From assembly GCA_029961685.1 (NCBI GenBank), contig JARWKL010000008.1, forward strand, positions 34,659,619-34,723,618: a stretch of 64,000 nt of DNA, written 5' to 3'. Source of the stretch: Aristolochia californica. Its lineage: Eukaryota > Streptophyta > Magnoliopsida > Piperales > Aristolochiaceae. A model generated the notes under the pieces. That model saw only the letters and a list, made by a program, of their open reading frames with translations. It was not told the DNA's origin and ran no database searches. Positions 9,894-21,376 of this stretch are shown here, in pieces (within the stretch, counting starts at the first letter, position 1; the number at the start of each line of letters is the position of its first letter). The translations under genes were made by a program, and so were the position numbers.

Positions 9894-11539
9894 ACTTCCC
9901 CTCAAGCTGGGGGTGAGAGAATAGCATGAACTCCCAACTTGCTGCAAATGATGTATAATTTTTTTTTTTTTATAAAATGGAACATCTTCCAATATGCCTT
10001 CATCTTCCAACACTCCCCCTCACGCTGGTGCTCTCGTTCATGAGGCCTAGCTGGCATAAGATAAGTGAGAGTAAATCACTCCTAGCCGCTAAGACATTGC
10101 TCCATACTCCAGTCTTAACTTATGCTGGATGTAGGGCACACTCCGTCTTTTGTAGGTAGTGTATCTATCGGCATTGCTCTGAAGTGACCACTTCCACCAA
10201 CGTGTCCCTCCATAGGACAACGACTCTCAAGTGGTAGTGTAATATATGACATTAATGGGGGGAAGTAACATAAATATAATAATAAGTTCCTCCTCATGGA
10301 ATCCAAACCGTAAATATTTATGATATTTTTTATGGGGTATTAAGTTCCTCCGTCATGGAATTCCAACAGCAAATATTTTTTATATTTTTGACGAGGTATT
10401 AAGTTCCTCCGTCAAGGAATCCCAACCGCAAATATTTTTGATATTTTGTATGAGCTATTAAGTTCCTCCATCATGGAATCCCAACCGATGATATTTTTGA
10501 TATTTTTGATGGGGACAAATAAATAATGGTATGAGGCCACCTCCTCTTCAATAATAATGTCTCATCAAAAGAGACATAATAGCAACAACTGAAATAGGCT
10601 TGGGCCCATATAACACGAACCAAAATAATCCTTGTAAAATTGACCCATAAAATAATCTAATGCACATATATGTACCAAATAATATGCTGACCAAGGAATA
10701 ATCTGTCAATTCATCAAAATAATAATCCATCTAGAGAAAAAATTACTAAGTCACGTTGAGTCAAATAGTAGACCAATATATCCGAGTCGCTATAGAAATA
10801 TGTATAAGCTTTGGTCCAGATACGTATATCAAGGCAAAAAATAAGTGGCCCGAGTTAGTTGACTCGGACACAAGTTGACCCGAACTAAGTTGACTCGGTC
10901 CGAGTTGGTCTGGGCTGACTCGTTAGACTGGTGAAGAAGCAGTATGTGGTTGCTGGGTTGACCCAGTCCAGTCAGGGTTAAATCAGGCGCGGGCTTGAGG
11001 CTATTTTAATTTTCCTAACTTAGGAAAAATTAAAACAGGCAATCGCCTTCCTCGGGCAACTGGTGTCCGAATGTAACAGAGGTTCAAAATTGTTTTCCGA
11101 ATTCTGGACTCTCATAAAGGAAATGAAAAATGGAAAGGATCCAGCAAATTCATTCCAAAAATACGTGGAGAGTTTTCCAAAATAAGAACAACGCCGGATT
11201 GTAAAATTATGCCGCAAATTATTTTCTACTCGGATTTCTAGAATGAGATAAAACGGAACTAGCAACTTACCAGATGAAGCAGAGAACCGTGGATACGCGG
11301 ATTTGCTCTGTGTTTCCTTCCTCTATACTAGAATGATTATCGAGAGAGAATAATATATTCACCAGGGTAAATTGGCAATAGCGGGTCGTCTTCCCCGTGG
11401 CGGAACAACCCGCAAGAATGCTGGGTAACTTCCTCACCTTGAGAAGTCGTCGTCTTCAGCGCCGAACATAGACACTATGCTATGAATCAGAGACAACTGA
11501 GATAATCAGGAAGTTGCCAGTAAATAGAGCATACTCTCA
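9894..11539 (-). other. Cop-B copy A internal region, no gene
   Basis: This is 1.65 kb of non-coding element DNA. Close to the LTR it carries a second copy of the polypurine-tract/LTR-start signal (complement at 10003-10024) and a relic of the pol C-terminus. A 4-unit minisatellite lies at 10284-10517. The right part (10540-11530) resembles 1400-2300 of the first Cop-B copy. No open frame here shows a known domain. Confidence 0.7.
10284..10517. repeat. Minisatellite, four units of 58-59 bp
   Basis: Units start at 10284, 10342, 10401 and 10460. Each runs from AAGTTCCTCC through TCATGGAATCCCAACCG and ATATTTTTGATATTTTT to a GGTATT-like end. Units differ by several substitutions. There are no unique spacers between them. 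Confidence 0.9.
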
Positions 11540-11969
11540 TGTTGAATTTATGGAAAAGAGAAATACTTCATTGACTTCTTGTAATCAGAGTACATGAACT
11601 TCTATTTATAATAGAGGAAGGTAGTAGAGTCCAATTACAATAAAACTACCTTTGTCCCAATTACAGACAAACTCTAACACTTAAAGATAATTTCTAGCGT
11701 AATTAAATAACTCAATATAGATAAAAGACAAACATAACTCAAACTAGAACTCTTCTAGGACGTGACCATAAGATAAAGATGCCTTTGTGAGTCCTTGATC
11801 TTCCAACTTATGTGATAAGGATACCAACTCGTGGCAATAATGGTGGGTCCTACTTCTTATGGGTTTGGGCCCATCTTGTGGGCCTTCCTTGGTCGTGTGA
11901 CCCATCTTATAATACTCTTAGATAAGTTGGCCTTCCTTGGTCTTGTGGGCTGGAGACCAACTTCCAACA
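11540..11969 (-). repeat. Cop-C left (3') LTR
   Basis: This is a 430-bp LTR. The minus-strand TATA box TATAAATAG is near 11606. It differs from the right LTR at many places, so the insertion is not recent. Confidence 0.88.
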
Positions 11970-13809
11970 CTCCCCCTTAAGCTGTGGGTGAGAGAACATC
12001 ATTAACTCCTAGCTTGATGCAAATGATGTACAAATTTTTTTTGTACAAAATGGCACATCCTCCAATATGCCTTCATCTTCCAACACTCTCCCTTATGCTG
12101 TTGCATCCTTCCATGAGACCCTACTGGCGTAATATAAGTGAGAATTAAAATCACTCCTACCCGGTAAAACATTGCTCCATACTCTAGTCCTAATGTTGGA
12201 TGTAGGGCACACTCTGTCTTCTGTAGGTAGTGTGTCTATCGGCATTGCTCTGAAGTGTCCACCACTGTGTCCCTCCACAGGACAACGACTCTCAAGTGGT
12301 AAGAGTACTAAAAGCCATTACAAGGGGGGGGGGGGGGGGGCGGGGGGGAGGGGAGGTTGTAGGTTTATTTATAATGGTGACCCAATCTGGACATCGACTC
12401 TCATAGTATGCCAACCGTGATATTTTTAAGAGTCAAATAAATTATGGTATGAGAAAAGGTACTAAAGCCACTTCTTCTTCAATAATAATGTCCCTAAAGA
12501 GACATAATAACTGCAGCTGAATATAACACGACCATCTTCAAACTCATATAACACGAACCAAAATTATAAACCTTGTAGATGGACCCATGAAATAATCATA
12601 ATCTGATATAAATATTTTTTCTTAGATGCAGAAGCTTCATCTTTTGTGCATCCCTTTCTTGAATATTTTGGTCACATAAACTTATCCACAACATATGGAA
12701 TAAAATACCTCTTTCTTGTACTTCTTGTACTTCTCCCCTCAAGTTGGGATGTAATGGCAGTGATCCCAGCTTGAACCAAATATCATAGATGTAGAAATAA
12801 GCCCAAATAATAGAGATGTAGTAATAAGCCCTTAAACCAGGGAGAAGTGAGATATTTTCCTGATATAGCAACTCAAACAATGACGCCAAACAATCGGCTT
12901 AAATTCGGATTTTTCAATACAATAGAATACTAGAATGACCTTTGATTCTTCCAATGCGAATATCTCTTTAAATATAGATCAAATTGACATGAAATTTTAT
13001 CCCTTTGAAACTAGAATTAAATAAATTTCATCTAAGTATAACTTCTCTTCATAAAATAAAGTTATCATAAGATAAATAATCTGATAGATTTCGGTCTCTG
13101 TCTTCTGGCCGAACTAACTACTGTTTCTCATTTTTTTTCAAGCATGGCCATTGACTCTTCCAAGATCAATATCTCCTTATAAAAAAAGCATACTGAGAAT
13201 TGGTTGAATAGATAATAAAATAAACTTACATATATTTATTTTGATATATAATTCTCCATATAAAGTCTCTTTCTTGATAGCATAAAAGACCTCAAAAGTT
13301 GAAGCTTTTTTCTGCTGCTCGAACGTCTTTTGCAATATGACCTTTGCTGCTTCAAATATCGATTTATCTTTGTAGATAACTCAGATAAAAAAATTGGTTG
13401 AATATAAAAAAGAATAGACTTAAAAATATTTCTTTTGATATATATTTCTTTACATAAAGTCTAGTTCTTGAGAGCATAAAATACCTTGGAATCGAAAGCA
13501 TTCTGCTGCTGCTCGAACCTGTTTTGTAATCTGACCTTCGCTCATTCAAATATTGATATCTCTCTATACATAACTCTGATTGGAAAAAAATCATTTTCAT
13601 TTGAAATTAGACTCAAATATTGTTCCGTCAATATATATTTTAAAATATGAAAACCTCAGTATAGAGGTGAAAATTCAAAGCAAATTACAGGTTTAGGGAC
13701 TGAAAAAAAATAACTACGAACCTAGACTTTGGGTTTAGGGTTTCGAGAAAAGAATCTCATTATCTCAGTGGGTTGACCAAGTCAACTCATAGAACCTGCT
13801 CTGATGCCA
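11970..13809 (-). other. Cop-C internal region, non-coding
   Basis: It contains a duplicated polypurine-tract signal (12077-12098), a run of 17 G at 12324-12340, and in its leader half four diverged units about 200 bp apart (near 13555, 13355, 13165 and 12955), each with GATATT..TTGAAG.AG.CAA.GGTCAT on the minus strand. These units are shared with Cop-D. I see no protein domain in any frame. Confidence 0.75.
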
Positions 13810-14232
13810 TGTTGAATTTATGAAAAAGATAAATACTTCATTGACTTGTTGTAATCAGATTACATAAACCACTATTTATAATAGAGGAAGGTAGTAGAGT
13901 TTAATTATAATAAAACTACCTTTGTCCCAATTACACCCAAACTCTAACACTTAAAGATAAGTCATAGCATAATTAAATAACTTAATATAGATAAAAGACA
14001 AATTTAACTCAAACTAGAAATCTTCTAGGATGTGACCATAAGATAAAGATACCATTCTTGATCTTCCAACTTATGTGATAAGGATGCCAGCTCGTGGTAA
14101 TCATGGTGGGTCCTACTTCTTATGGGCTTGGGCCTATCTTGTGGGCTTTCCTTGGTCGTGTGGCCCATCTTATAATACTCTTAGATATGTTGACCGTCCT
14201 TGGTAGTGTGGGTTGGAGCCCATCTTCCAACA
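13810..14232 (-). repeat. Cop-C right (5') LTR
   Basis: This is a 423-bp LTR, next to the primer-binding site at its left edge. It is nearly identical to copies at 21868-22290 and (inverted) 55200-55632, which arose by segmental duplication and not by separate insertion, because all three share the same flanking TCTCA and Cop-B context. Confidence 0.9.
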
Positions 14233-14975
14233 TCTCAGAAATAAAATAATTTGACAAGCTTCCGATCAAATTCAAGCCAACGCCGCAAAGAAAATCAAAC
14301 CAATGTCAGCGCAATTTGGGTCTCCGGTATTTATCTTTTCCCACTGTCCACCGTTGACCAAGAGGAGACATCAAAACTTGCTCAGGCTCGCTCTCTCGCT
14401 TCAGTTAAACTCACCTTCGGACCAGACAGAGAGCTTACATGAATAAAAATTACTCTCGTCTCCATGTTGAAGCGAGAGAGAAGAAACCAAAAAAACATTG
14501 ATCTGGTGATATGTTGGATCAAACTAAGCGGCCTCGGACGCTATCAAAATTTAAGAAGGTATCAAAATTTTAATTGATGGCAGTGATAATGAAGAGGAAG
14601 GCAATACAATTTAATCAAACGAAGCAAAAAAAAAAAAAAAAAAACAATGCACGAGACTAAGAGATAAATGAAAAAAATTCTAACAAAGGTGGAGAATGAA
14701 ACTTGAAAACCCATAGTCGGAATCCTGAAAATCAAAGCTTTGATACCATGTTGATTTTCAGGACTCCATGAATTTAGGTCATGGAAAAAAATGGAGAGAG
14801 AGAAAACCTGAGGAAGAAGAGGTTATGGATTTGATGTCCTAACCCTCCCCCTCAAGCTTTATTTATAGATTAATGAAACTACAATATTACAATAATACCC
14901 CTGAACTTAGGGTTTAGGGTTTTAACCCTGGAACTTTAATCTAATTACATCAATGCCATCTATGAGATGACTCTT
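14233..14975 (-). mobile_element. Cop-B copy A leader, primer site and partial 5' LTR
   Basis: The leader resumes after Cop-C with the duplicated TCTCA. It contains an A run at about 14627-14644. The primer-binding site is 14737-14748 and the LTR starts at 14749 (TGTTGATTTTCAGG). The LTR breaks at 14975 (GATGACTCTT) by insertion of Cop-A. A short open frame on the plus strand (14251-14442) recurs in the other copies, but only because the DNA was duplicated. Confidence 0.8.
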
Positions 14976-15587
14976 TGTTGAATTTAGTATCCCTTTTCCA
15001 ATATTCCAAGCAAGGGAAGAGAGAAAGAAAAAAAGGAGAAAAGAGGAAGAAGGTTCTCGGGTAGAGAGAAGAAAAGAAGAGGAACAAGGTGTGCGCCAAG
15101 CAAAGAGGGAGAAATTTACTCAAGAGAAAATTGTAGAACTTAATTAATTCTGAATTACAAGACCTCTATTTATAGTAGAGGAAGTGATAGAATCCTTATA
15201 CTATTAACCTTTAAATATCCTAATTACATTCCAACCCTAACTCTCGAAGATAAGTCTATCTTGAAAGGATAACACAACCTAATAGAGTTCTAATATAAGT
15301 TGAACTATAACTCTTCTTCAATAACGTGGAAATAAGGGAGGACGTGAGCTTGTGGCCTTATCCTTGTGGGTCCCACGTGATCTTCCAACTCATATTGATA
15401 AGATTCCAACAAGTGGTATCTTTTTGGGTCCCACTTGATCTTCAAGTCTTCGAACTCATTTCAGCTTGTGCTTCTTATCTTCTTAACTTAACTCATGCTA
15501 GCTTGAATGAGGACTCTTCTTGGCATCCCACGTCCTTATGGTGGGTTCCATGAGCTCGTGCATCATGGTGGGTCCCACATTGTAACA
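14976..15587 (-). repeat. Cop-A left copy 3' LTR
   Basis: This 612-bp LTR runs TGTTGAATTTAGTATCCC to CCCACATTGTAACA in plus coordinates. It is followed by the complement of polypurine tract GCTTGAGGGGGAG. The minus-strand TATA box TATAAATAGAGG is near 15170. Confidence 0.9.
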
Positions 15588-18500
15588 CTCCCCCTCAAGC
15601 TGGGGGTGAGAAAACATCTTGTGAGTGACTGGCTTGCTGAGAATATCAGCAACTTGACTTTGTGCTGATATATGCTCTAGAGATAAAAGTCCCACTTGGA
15701 AATTTTCTCGTATAAAATGGCAGTCCACTTCAATATGCTTTGTTCTTTCATGGAAGACTGGATTCGATGTAATGTGTATAGCTTCTTGATTATCACAAAA
15801 TAGATCCATCAGAGCTTTTGTATTCTATTTCTGCACTAGACCGTGCTACCATATTTTTCTTCTTGCTTCTCCATGTAACCAAATTCCCTCCAACCATCGT
15901 ACAAAATCCTGAAGTAGATTTCCTGTCCTCCGGGGATCCGGCCCAGTCTGCATCTGAGAATCCTTCGATGTTGTAGTGACCATGATTTTTATAAAGAAGC
16001 CATATTCTTGGAGCTCCTTTTAGATATCGTAATATCGTTTCAAGTGCCTGCCAATGTCTAAGTTGTGGTTTGTGCATATATTGACTCACCACACTTACTG
16101 CATATGATATATCTGGCCTTGTTACACATAGGTAAATAAGTCTTTCCACTAGTCTCTGATATTTCCCGATATCTACATCTTTTCCAGAATGTGCACATAA
16201 TTTTGTATTTGAGTCCATAGGAGTGTTTGTTGGTTTGCATCCCAGCATTCCTGTCTCCTCCTGTAGATCAAGGTCATACTTCCTTTGGGATAGCACAATC
16301 CCATGTCTAGATTGTAATACTTCAATACCCAAAAATATTTTAGTAGTCCTAGATCCTTTGTCTTGAATTCAGCACATATTTTTTCTTTTGTTTCCTGGAA
16401 GCCCTCAGAATCACTACTAGTTAAAATGATATCATCAACATATACTGCCATAATTACCTTGCCTCTAGGTGTGTTTTTAATAAAAACTGAGTGATCTCTA
16501 GAGCATCTGTAAAATTCTGCCCGTATGAGGGATTGAATAAATTTCTCAAAGCATGCATGAGGGGACTGTTTTAGACCTTACAAAGATTTTTTTAGTCGAC
16601 ATACTGACTCCCCCTCAACCACATACCCAGGTGGTGGTTGCATATAAATTTCTTCTTTGATGTCCCCATTGAGAAATGCATTTTTCACATCAAGTTGATA
16701 TACCTGCCAGGAAGAGTTAGCTGCCAGAGATAATAACACATGTACCGAGCTCATTTTTGCCACTGGAGAGAAGGTTTCCTCATAATCAATTCCATAACAT
16801 TGTGTATAGCCTTAGCCATGAGGCGAGCCTTCAGCCGAGCCACAGACCCAGCCTGATTGTGTTTCATAGTAAACACCCATTTGCAACCGACATGTTTTTT
16901 ATCTAATAGAAGTGGGACTAGAGCCATGTATGATTTTCATAAAGGACCTGCATTTCTTCATCCATTGCTGCCTTCCACCCTGGATGTTTGAGAGCCTCCT
17001 GATAGGACTGTGGTACTGATATGGAAGAAATAGCAGAGATAATTTGACAACATGCAGGGGAAAAACGATGATGAGACACAAAATTTAATATGGCTTGAGA
17101 CGTAGAGGGTATGGTGCATGATCTGGGTTCTTTTATTTGAGCGCTAGGACGAGTATCATATTGTTGGCCAAAAAAAAACTGGAGAAGATGAACTTACCTC
17201 AGTGGCATCTATAAACTCAGAAAGTGTGGTGTCAGCCAGTGTTTCTGGGGGCTGAGAAGTTTCTGTAGCACAGGGCACAACCGGTCGAGGAGAACCTGGT
17301 ACTGAAGATAAACCTGGAGGTGCATTGTCATAATAGTATGGACAGTCTTCAAAAAATGTGACATCCCCGGACACAAGTAAATGATGAAGAGTGGAATTAT
17401 AACAAACATAAGCCTTTTGTGTATGAGAGATCCTAGAAAGATACACTTGATAGATTTGGGATCAAGTTTACTGTGTTTTGGGGAGGAAATATGGACAAAA
17501 CATTGAAACCCGAAGATTTTCAAGGGTAGTGAAAATGGATCATCATTTGGTAACAATATAGAGTAAGGAGATTTATTACCAAGAATGGAAGATGGTAGAC
17601 GATTTATAAGAAAGCATGCGGTCATGATTGCATGAGGCCAGTAAAAGTATGGAACTTTCATGACATATAAGAAACCTCTCGCTCTCTCAAGAATATGACG
17701 ATTTTTCCGTTCGGCCACACCATTTTGTTGAGGAGTGTAGGCACATGATGTTTGATGGATAATGCAATTTTCTTGACAAAAGGAGTCAAGTTATTTGGAA
17801 ATGTATTCTTCGGCATTATCAGACCGAAGTATTTTTATGTTTTGACCAAACTGAGTTAGTATCATAGCATGAAAAGACTTAAAAATTAATGGTATCTCAG
17901 AATGCTCCTTAAATAGAAACAACCAAGTGGAACGAGTGAAATCATCAATAAATGTAATAAAATACCAGACTTGAGAAATATTTTAGACGCTCAAGGGTCC
18001 CCATACATCAATATGAATTAATGAAAATGAAGTAATCATTTTGACTTCCAGAGGAGGTGAGTATGTACTCCTTTGATGTTTACTTAGTTGACAAACTTCA
18101 CAATGAAATTCGGACCTGATTTTAAGAGTAGGAAACATATAATGAAGAGGTTGTGAAGATGGATGTCCCAACCGGTTGTGCCATAGCCCTGTTTCATTTT
18201 CACCGGTGGAAACAATATTTATTTTTGGCACATCCAGGTAGTATATCCCCCTTGTTCACGGCCTCCACCAATCACCTGCTTCGTTATAAGATCCTGAAAT
18301 ACACACGAAGTGGGTGAGAAGGTGATAGAGCAATTAAAATACTTTGTCAACTAACTAAAAGATAGCAGATTCAAAGGGAAGGTAGGAACAAATAGAATAT
18401 CAGTGAGCGAAAGGGATGGTGTAACGGAGGTGGATCCTTTCCCTTGAACCTTGGTTTGAGAACTGTCAGCTATGTTAACAAACTTATGTGAAAGACACGG

Positions 18501-19627
18501 AGATACAGAATGTAATAAATGTCTGTTACCTGTAAGATGCTTGGAGGCTCCTGAGTCAATTATCCAGGATGTAGATGAGGCAAATAGCATACCTGAAGCA
18601 GTGGTGGCAACGGTATTTAATGAGGAACTTCGAGAAGAACCCATCATTTTCCAGAAATAACTCATATTCTTATAAGTAAAATTTTTCTTTTTAGTTGTTT
18701 TTGTGGGCTGATCCTCCTTTCTATCACCTACCAAGGCTTGATTAGCCTTTGTCAAGTTTTATTTGTCATTGGCATTATAACATATTTCTCCATAGTGACC
18801 ATTTTTTCACAGTAACTCCTTTCCTTGTAATAGCATGTATCGATTTAGTGGCCATATCTCCCACAATGAGTGCATTCTTTCCACAATTTTCCCATGCTTT
18901 TGATTAGCCAACTAATCACAATGGTATCATTTTTTAACCATTTGTTATAAAAAAATGTCTTCTTGATCAATAGGTGGTCCATGGTTGGTGAGATGACTAA
19001 GTAGGTCCTTTGACCTCCAAACCGATGTGGACCAACTCATAAAATTTGATACCCTTCGTAAGGGTATTGTTGTAATTCTGAGTAACCACCTTTGCTACTC
19101 ACTTTTTCTTTACCCATAATAGGCACTTCAACGAAAATAATTCTTCAAATAATTCTAATCAAAATATCCAAGTAGTATTCTTCAAACAACTTGGTGCATG
19201 GAAAAATTTACCATTGATGCTAAACAATCATTATTCTGATTTTTTTCTGAGCAAATAACTACTCATAATAGACTCAATATCAATCTTCTATATCATGGGA
19301 ATCTTGTTCCCTAAATAAAAAATATTTCAACAATTTGATCATGGACTGGTCTCGGTTAACAAAAATTTCAAATCAACAAAATTGCTTTGATAGCTTCTTC
19401 TAGATCGAGAGGCATTCATATCCACAATCTCATAAGATGAAAATATTCACATACTCATCTTTAAATCTTCTTCTAAATCTGGAAACCAGTAACATGAAGT
19501 AATAAAAAAAATATTGAAGGAACTTATCTCAAGCTTTTTTATCTTCCTTTACAAGGAGCCTTCTATGAGTGGTGTTGATCATATTTTATTAGAGCATTCG
19601 TTTTGATGTAGGGATCCTAAATTTAAT
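15588..19627 (-). pseudogene. Cop-A left copy gag-pol (broken)
   Basis: The minus-strand order is degraded gag with a zinc knuckle, protease (IIDSGASKHLTG, about 18530-18570), integrase (LWHNRLGHPS and CEVCQLSKH near 18080-18190, IDVWGP near 17995, then RKNRHILERARG near 17690), RT with YVDD at 16431-16442, and RNase H (SADWAGSPEDRKSTSGFC near 15930; [15 protein letters not shown] near 15770). About 40 RNase H residues between EYKS and the DLFCDNQ block are deleted, as in the right copy. Stops and shifts interrupt every domain. Confidence 0.88.
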
Positions 19628-20219
19628 GCTCTGATACCATGTTGAATTTAGGATCCCTTTTCCAATATTCCAAGCAAGGGAAGAGAGAAAGAAAAAAAGG
19701 AGAAAAGGGGAAGAAGGCTCTCGGGTCGAGAGAAGAAGAGAAGAGGAACAAGGTGTGCGCCAAGCAAAGAGAGAGAGAGAGAGATTTACTCAAGAGAAAA
19801 TTATAGAAATTAATTAATTCTGAATTACAATACCTCTATTTATTGTAGAGGAAGTGATAAAGTCTTTATACAATTAACCTTTAAATCTCCTAATTACATT
19901 CCAACTCTAACTCTCTAAGATAAGTCTATCTTGAATGCATAACACAATCTAATCGAGTGCTAATATAAGTTGAACTATAACTCTTCTTCAATAACGTGGA
20001 AATAAGGGAGGAGGTGACTTTGTGGCCTTATCCTTGTGACTCCCACGTGATCTTCTAGCTTGTATTGATAAGATTCCAACTGGTGGTATCTTTCTGGGTC
20101 CCACTTGATCTTCAAGTCTTCTAACTCATTTCAGTTTGTGCTTCTTATCTTCTTAGCTTAACTCATACTAGCTTGGATGAGGACTCTTCTTGGCATCCCA
20201 CATCCTCATGGTGGATCCT
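19628..20219 (-). repeat. Cop-A left copy primer-binding site and 5' LTR
   Basis: The primer site complement is CTCTGATACCA(T), directly followed by the LTR start TGTTGAATTTAGGATCCC at 19640. The LTR lacks its outermost 40 bp because Gyp-2 inserted there. It holds an AG-repeat at about 19767-19782. Confidence 0.88.
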
Positions 20220-21359
20220 TGTTACAGTCCCAAGTCATGGATCGAGTAACACGACGTGGGATTTGTGAATCCAGCACTGGTACTGAGTTGCTGGACTTGG
20301 TATGAGTGTAAACAAAAATCTTCCTTGCTAGTTTTCTCTCATGTGGACAAGACTTGATGGATACAATATCTTGATTGCTAAATATATGAAAATAAGCCAT
20401 CAATGTTGACCAGAATAAAGTAAGGAGAATACCTGTTTCTTCTCACGGAAATCAGGGTTTCAACCCTGATTTGGTTGTAGCAAGGCAAGCTATGTACACC
20501 TGGCTTGTAGCAAGCCTTGGCCCACGTGCATGAATGATTATCCTCTCTTTCCTTGCTGGCTCCAAGCTTAGGAACAACAGTTAATTTCCTTCATGTGAAT
20601 GACCAGAAAAATCCCCATTTGCATCTAGTGAAGAGGGTTAGACCCCTTGATGGTGGCTGACGTTGATGAAGAGGGAGAACCCTCTCTTTGGGCTTGGAAA
20701 AGGGGCAGGAAGCTCCTCTTCTTAGTATGGATGATGAAGGATGAATTTGGGTGAAGATGGATGGCAATGGGGGGTGAAGGATAGGTTGGATTTTTGGAGT
20801 AAACCCTAAATTCGAGATCAAGAGGTGATCTCAACCTGTTTAGACTAGGTTATACTAAAATCTCAAAGCTTACCTATTTCATTCATACCTTTCCCTTAAA
20901 TAGGTCACGTCAAGGAGTTTTAGGGTTAGGCTTACAATAATTCCCCATAATGCCCTTACATATAAAGTAATTAGAAATAACTCCTACTTAAAACAATATA
21001 AGAAATAAATCCTACTCAAAGAAATATAAGAATTAAATCCTATTGAGTGAGTTGTTGTTGTCTTCTTCGTTGTGTGACTCGGTGTGCTATTGAGTCCACA
21101 ACATCTACCTCCCCATGGAGAAAGAGCTTGTCCTCAAGCTCAAAAGCTGGGTAGACTTGTTTGAGGATATCCACACGTTCCCATGTTGTAGCGTCGGGGT
21201 CAGTGTCCGTCCACTGAACGAGAATCTCCCAATGGTCATTGGTCAGCCGTGCGCGTAACACCGCTGCTGGTTTAAGAATAACCTCTCCATGATCAACCGG
21301 TGGTAGGAATGGAGTGGATGTAGGCTGTGCTCCGGAATGCGGCTTCAAAAGAGAGACAT
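20220..21359 (-). mobile_element. Gyp-2 fragment: 3' LTR and end of pol
   Basis: LTR 20220-21103 (complement of TGTTGTGGACTC...CTGTAACA) and the last ~100 codons of pol. Minus-strand translation gives a chromodomain-like segment (EILVQWTDTDPDATTWERVD and YPAFELEDKLFLHGEVD), then residues encoded inside the LTR (VVDSIAHRVTQRRRQQQLTQ). Homology to the full copy ends at VSLLKP, position 21359. This is the outer end of the left duplication arm. Confidence 0.9.
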
Positions 21360-21376
21360 AAAATCGTCCTCCTTGC
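21360..21376. other. Junction filler, 17 bp
   Basis: AAAATCGTCCTCCTTGC is the complement of a stretch at 56168-56184 with one mismatch, 44 bp beyond the place where the right duplication arm stops. It bridges Gyp-2 (left) and the Cop-C leader (right), sharing TTGC/TGC with the next block. Confidence 0.6.

Larger units (their letters stand above)
11540..14232 (-). mobile_element. Cop-C, complete 2.7-kb non-autonomous LTR retrotransposon
   Basis: Left LTR 11540-11969 and right LTR 13810-14232 both run TGTTGAATTTAT to CTTCCAACA. The element is flanked by a perfect 5-bp duplication TCTCA (11535-11539 and 14233-14237). On the minus strand the primer-binding site lies directly after the right LTR (complement of TGGCATCAGAGC, 13798-13809). 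A polypurine tract (complement CTCCCCCTTAAGC) abuts the left LTR at 11970. The 1840-bp internal region has no gag or pol, only a relic pol tail near the polypurine tract. It sits inside the Cop-B leader. Confidence 0.92.
9464..14975 (-). mobile_element. Cop-B copy A, non-autonomous copia, interrupted by Cop-C and Cop-A
   Basis: Its 3' LTR is 9464-9893, the internal region 9894-11539 plus 14233-14736, the primer-binding site 14737-14748 (complement of TGGTATCAAAGC), and part of its 5' LTR 14749-14975. Cop-C sits inside at 11540-14232. The 5' LTR is cut at CTCTT where Cop-A inserted. The reunited internal region is about 2.15 kb with no gag or pol beyond a short pol tail. It therefore needed proteins from a related element. 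Confidence 0.85.
14976..20219 (-). mobile_element. Cop-A left copy, Ty1/copia (Ale/Ivana-like), decayed
   Basis: 3' LTR 14976-15587 (612 bp), internal 15588-19639 with primer-binding site 19628-19639 (complement of TGGTATCAGAGC), and 5' LTR 19640-20219. The 5' LTR is cut short by Gyp-2, which still carries its target duplicate (ATCCT, complement of AGGAT, at 20215-20219). It is the inverted duplicate of the copy at 43094-54476. Left flank CTCTT matches the target site AAGAG in the right copy. Confidence 0.92.
13316..21359. repeat. Left arm of an 8-kb inverted duplication
   Basis: This stretch is the reverse complement of 48118-56124. The arm includes part of Cop-C, Cop-B leader and LTR, all of Cop-A's remaining sequence, and the Gyp-2 3' LTR with the end of pol. 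Order, junctions (such as the Gyp-2/Cop-A boundary at 20219/20220 and 49256/49257) and old stop codons are shared. Differences are scattered single bases, by eye 1-2%. Confidence 0.92.

Noticed and set aside
10284..10517. CRISPR-like regular repeats
   Set aside because: Units are contiguous with no unique spacers, the repeats are imperfect, and the setting is a plant retrotransposon.
12172..12420. Open frame with a glycine run
   Set aside because: It is created by a 17-G homopolymer in the non-coding Cop-C internal region.
14251..14442. Short open frame repeated at 22309-22500 and 54990-55181
   Set aside because: It recurs only because the DNA segment was duplicated; it lies in a non-coding leader on the strand opposite to the element and shows no domain.
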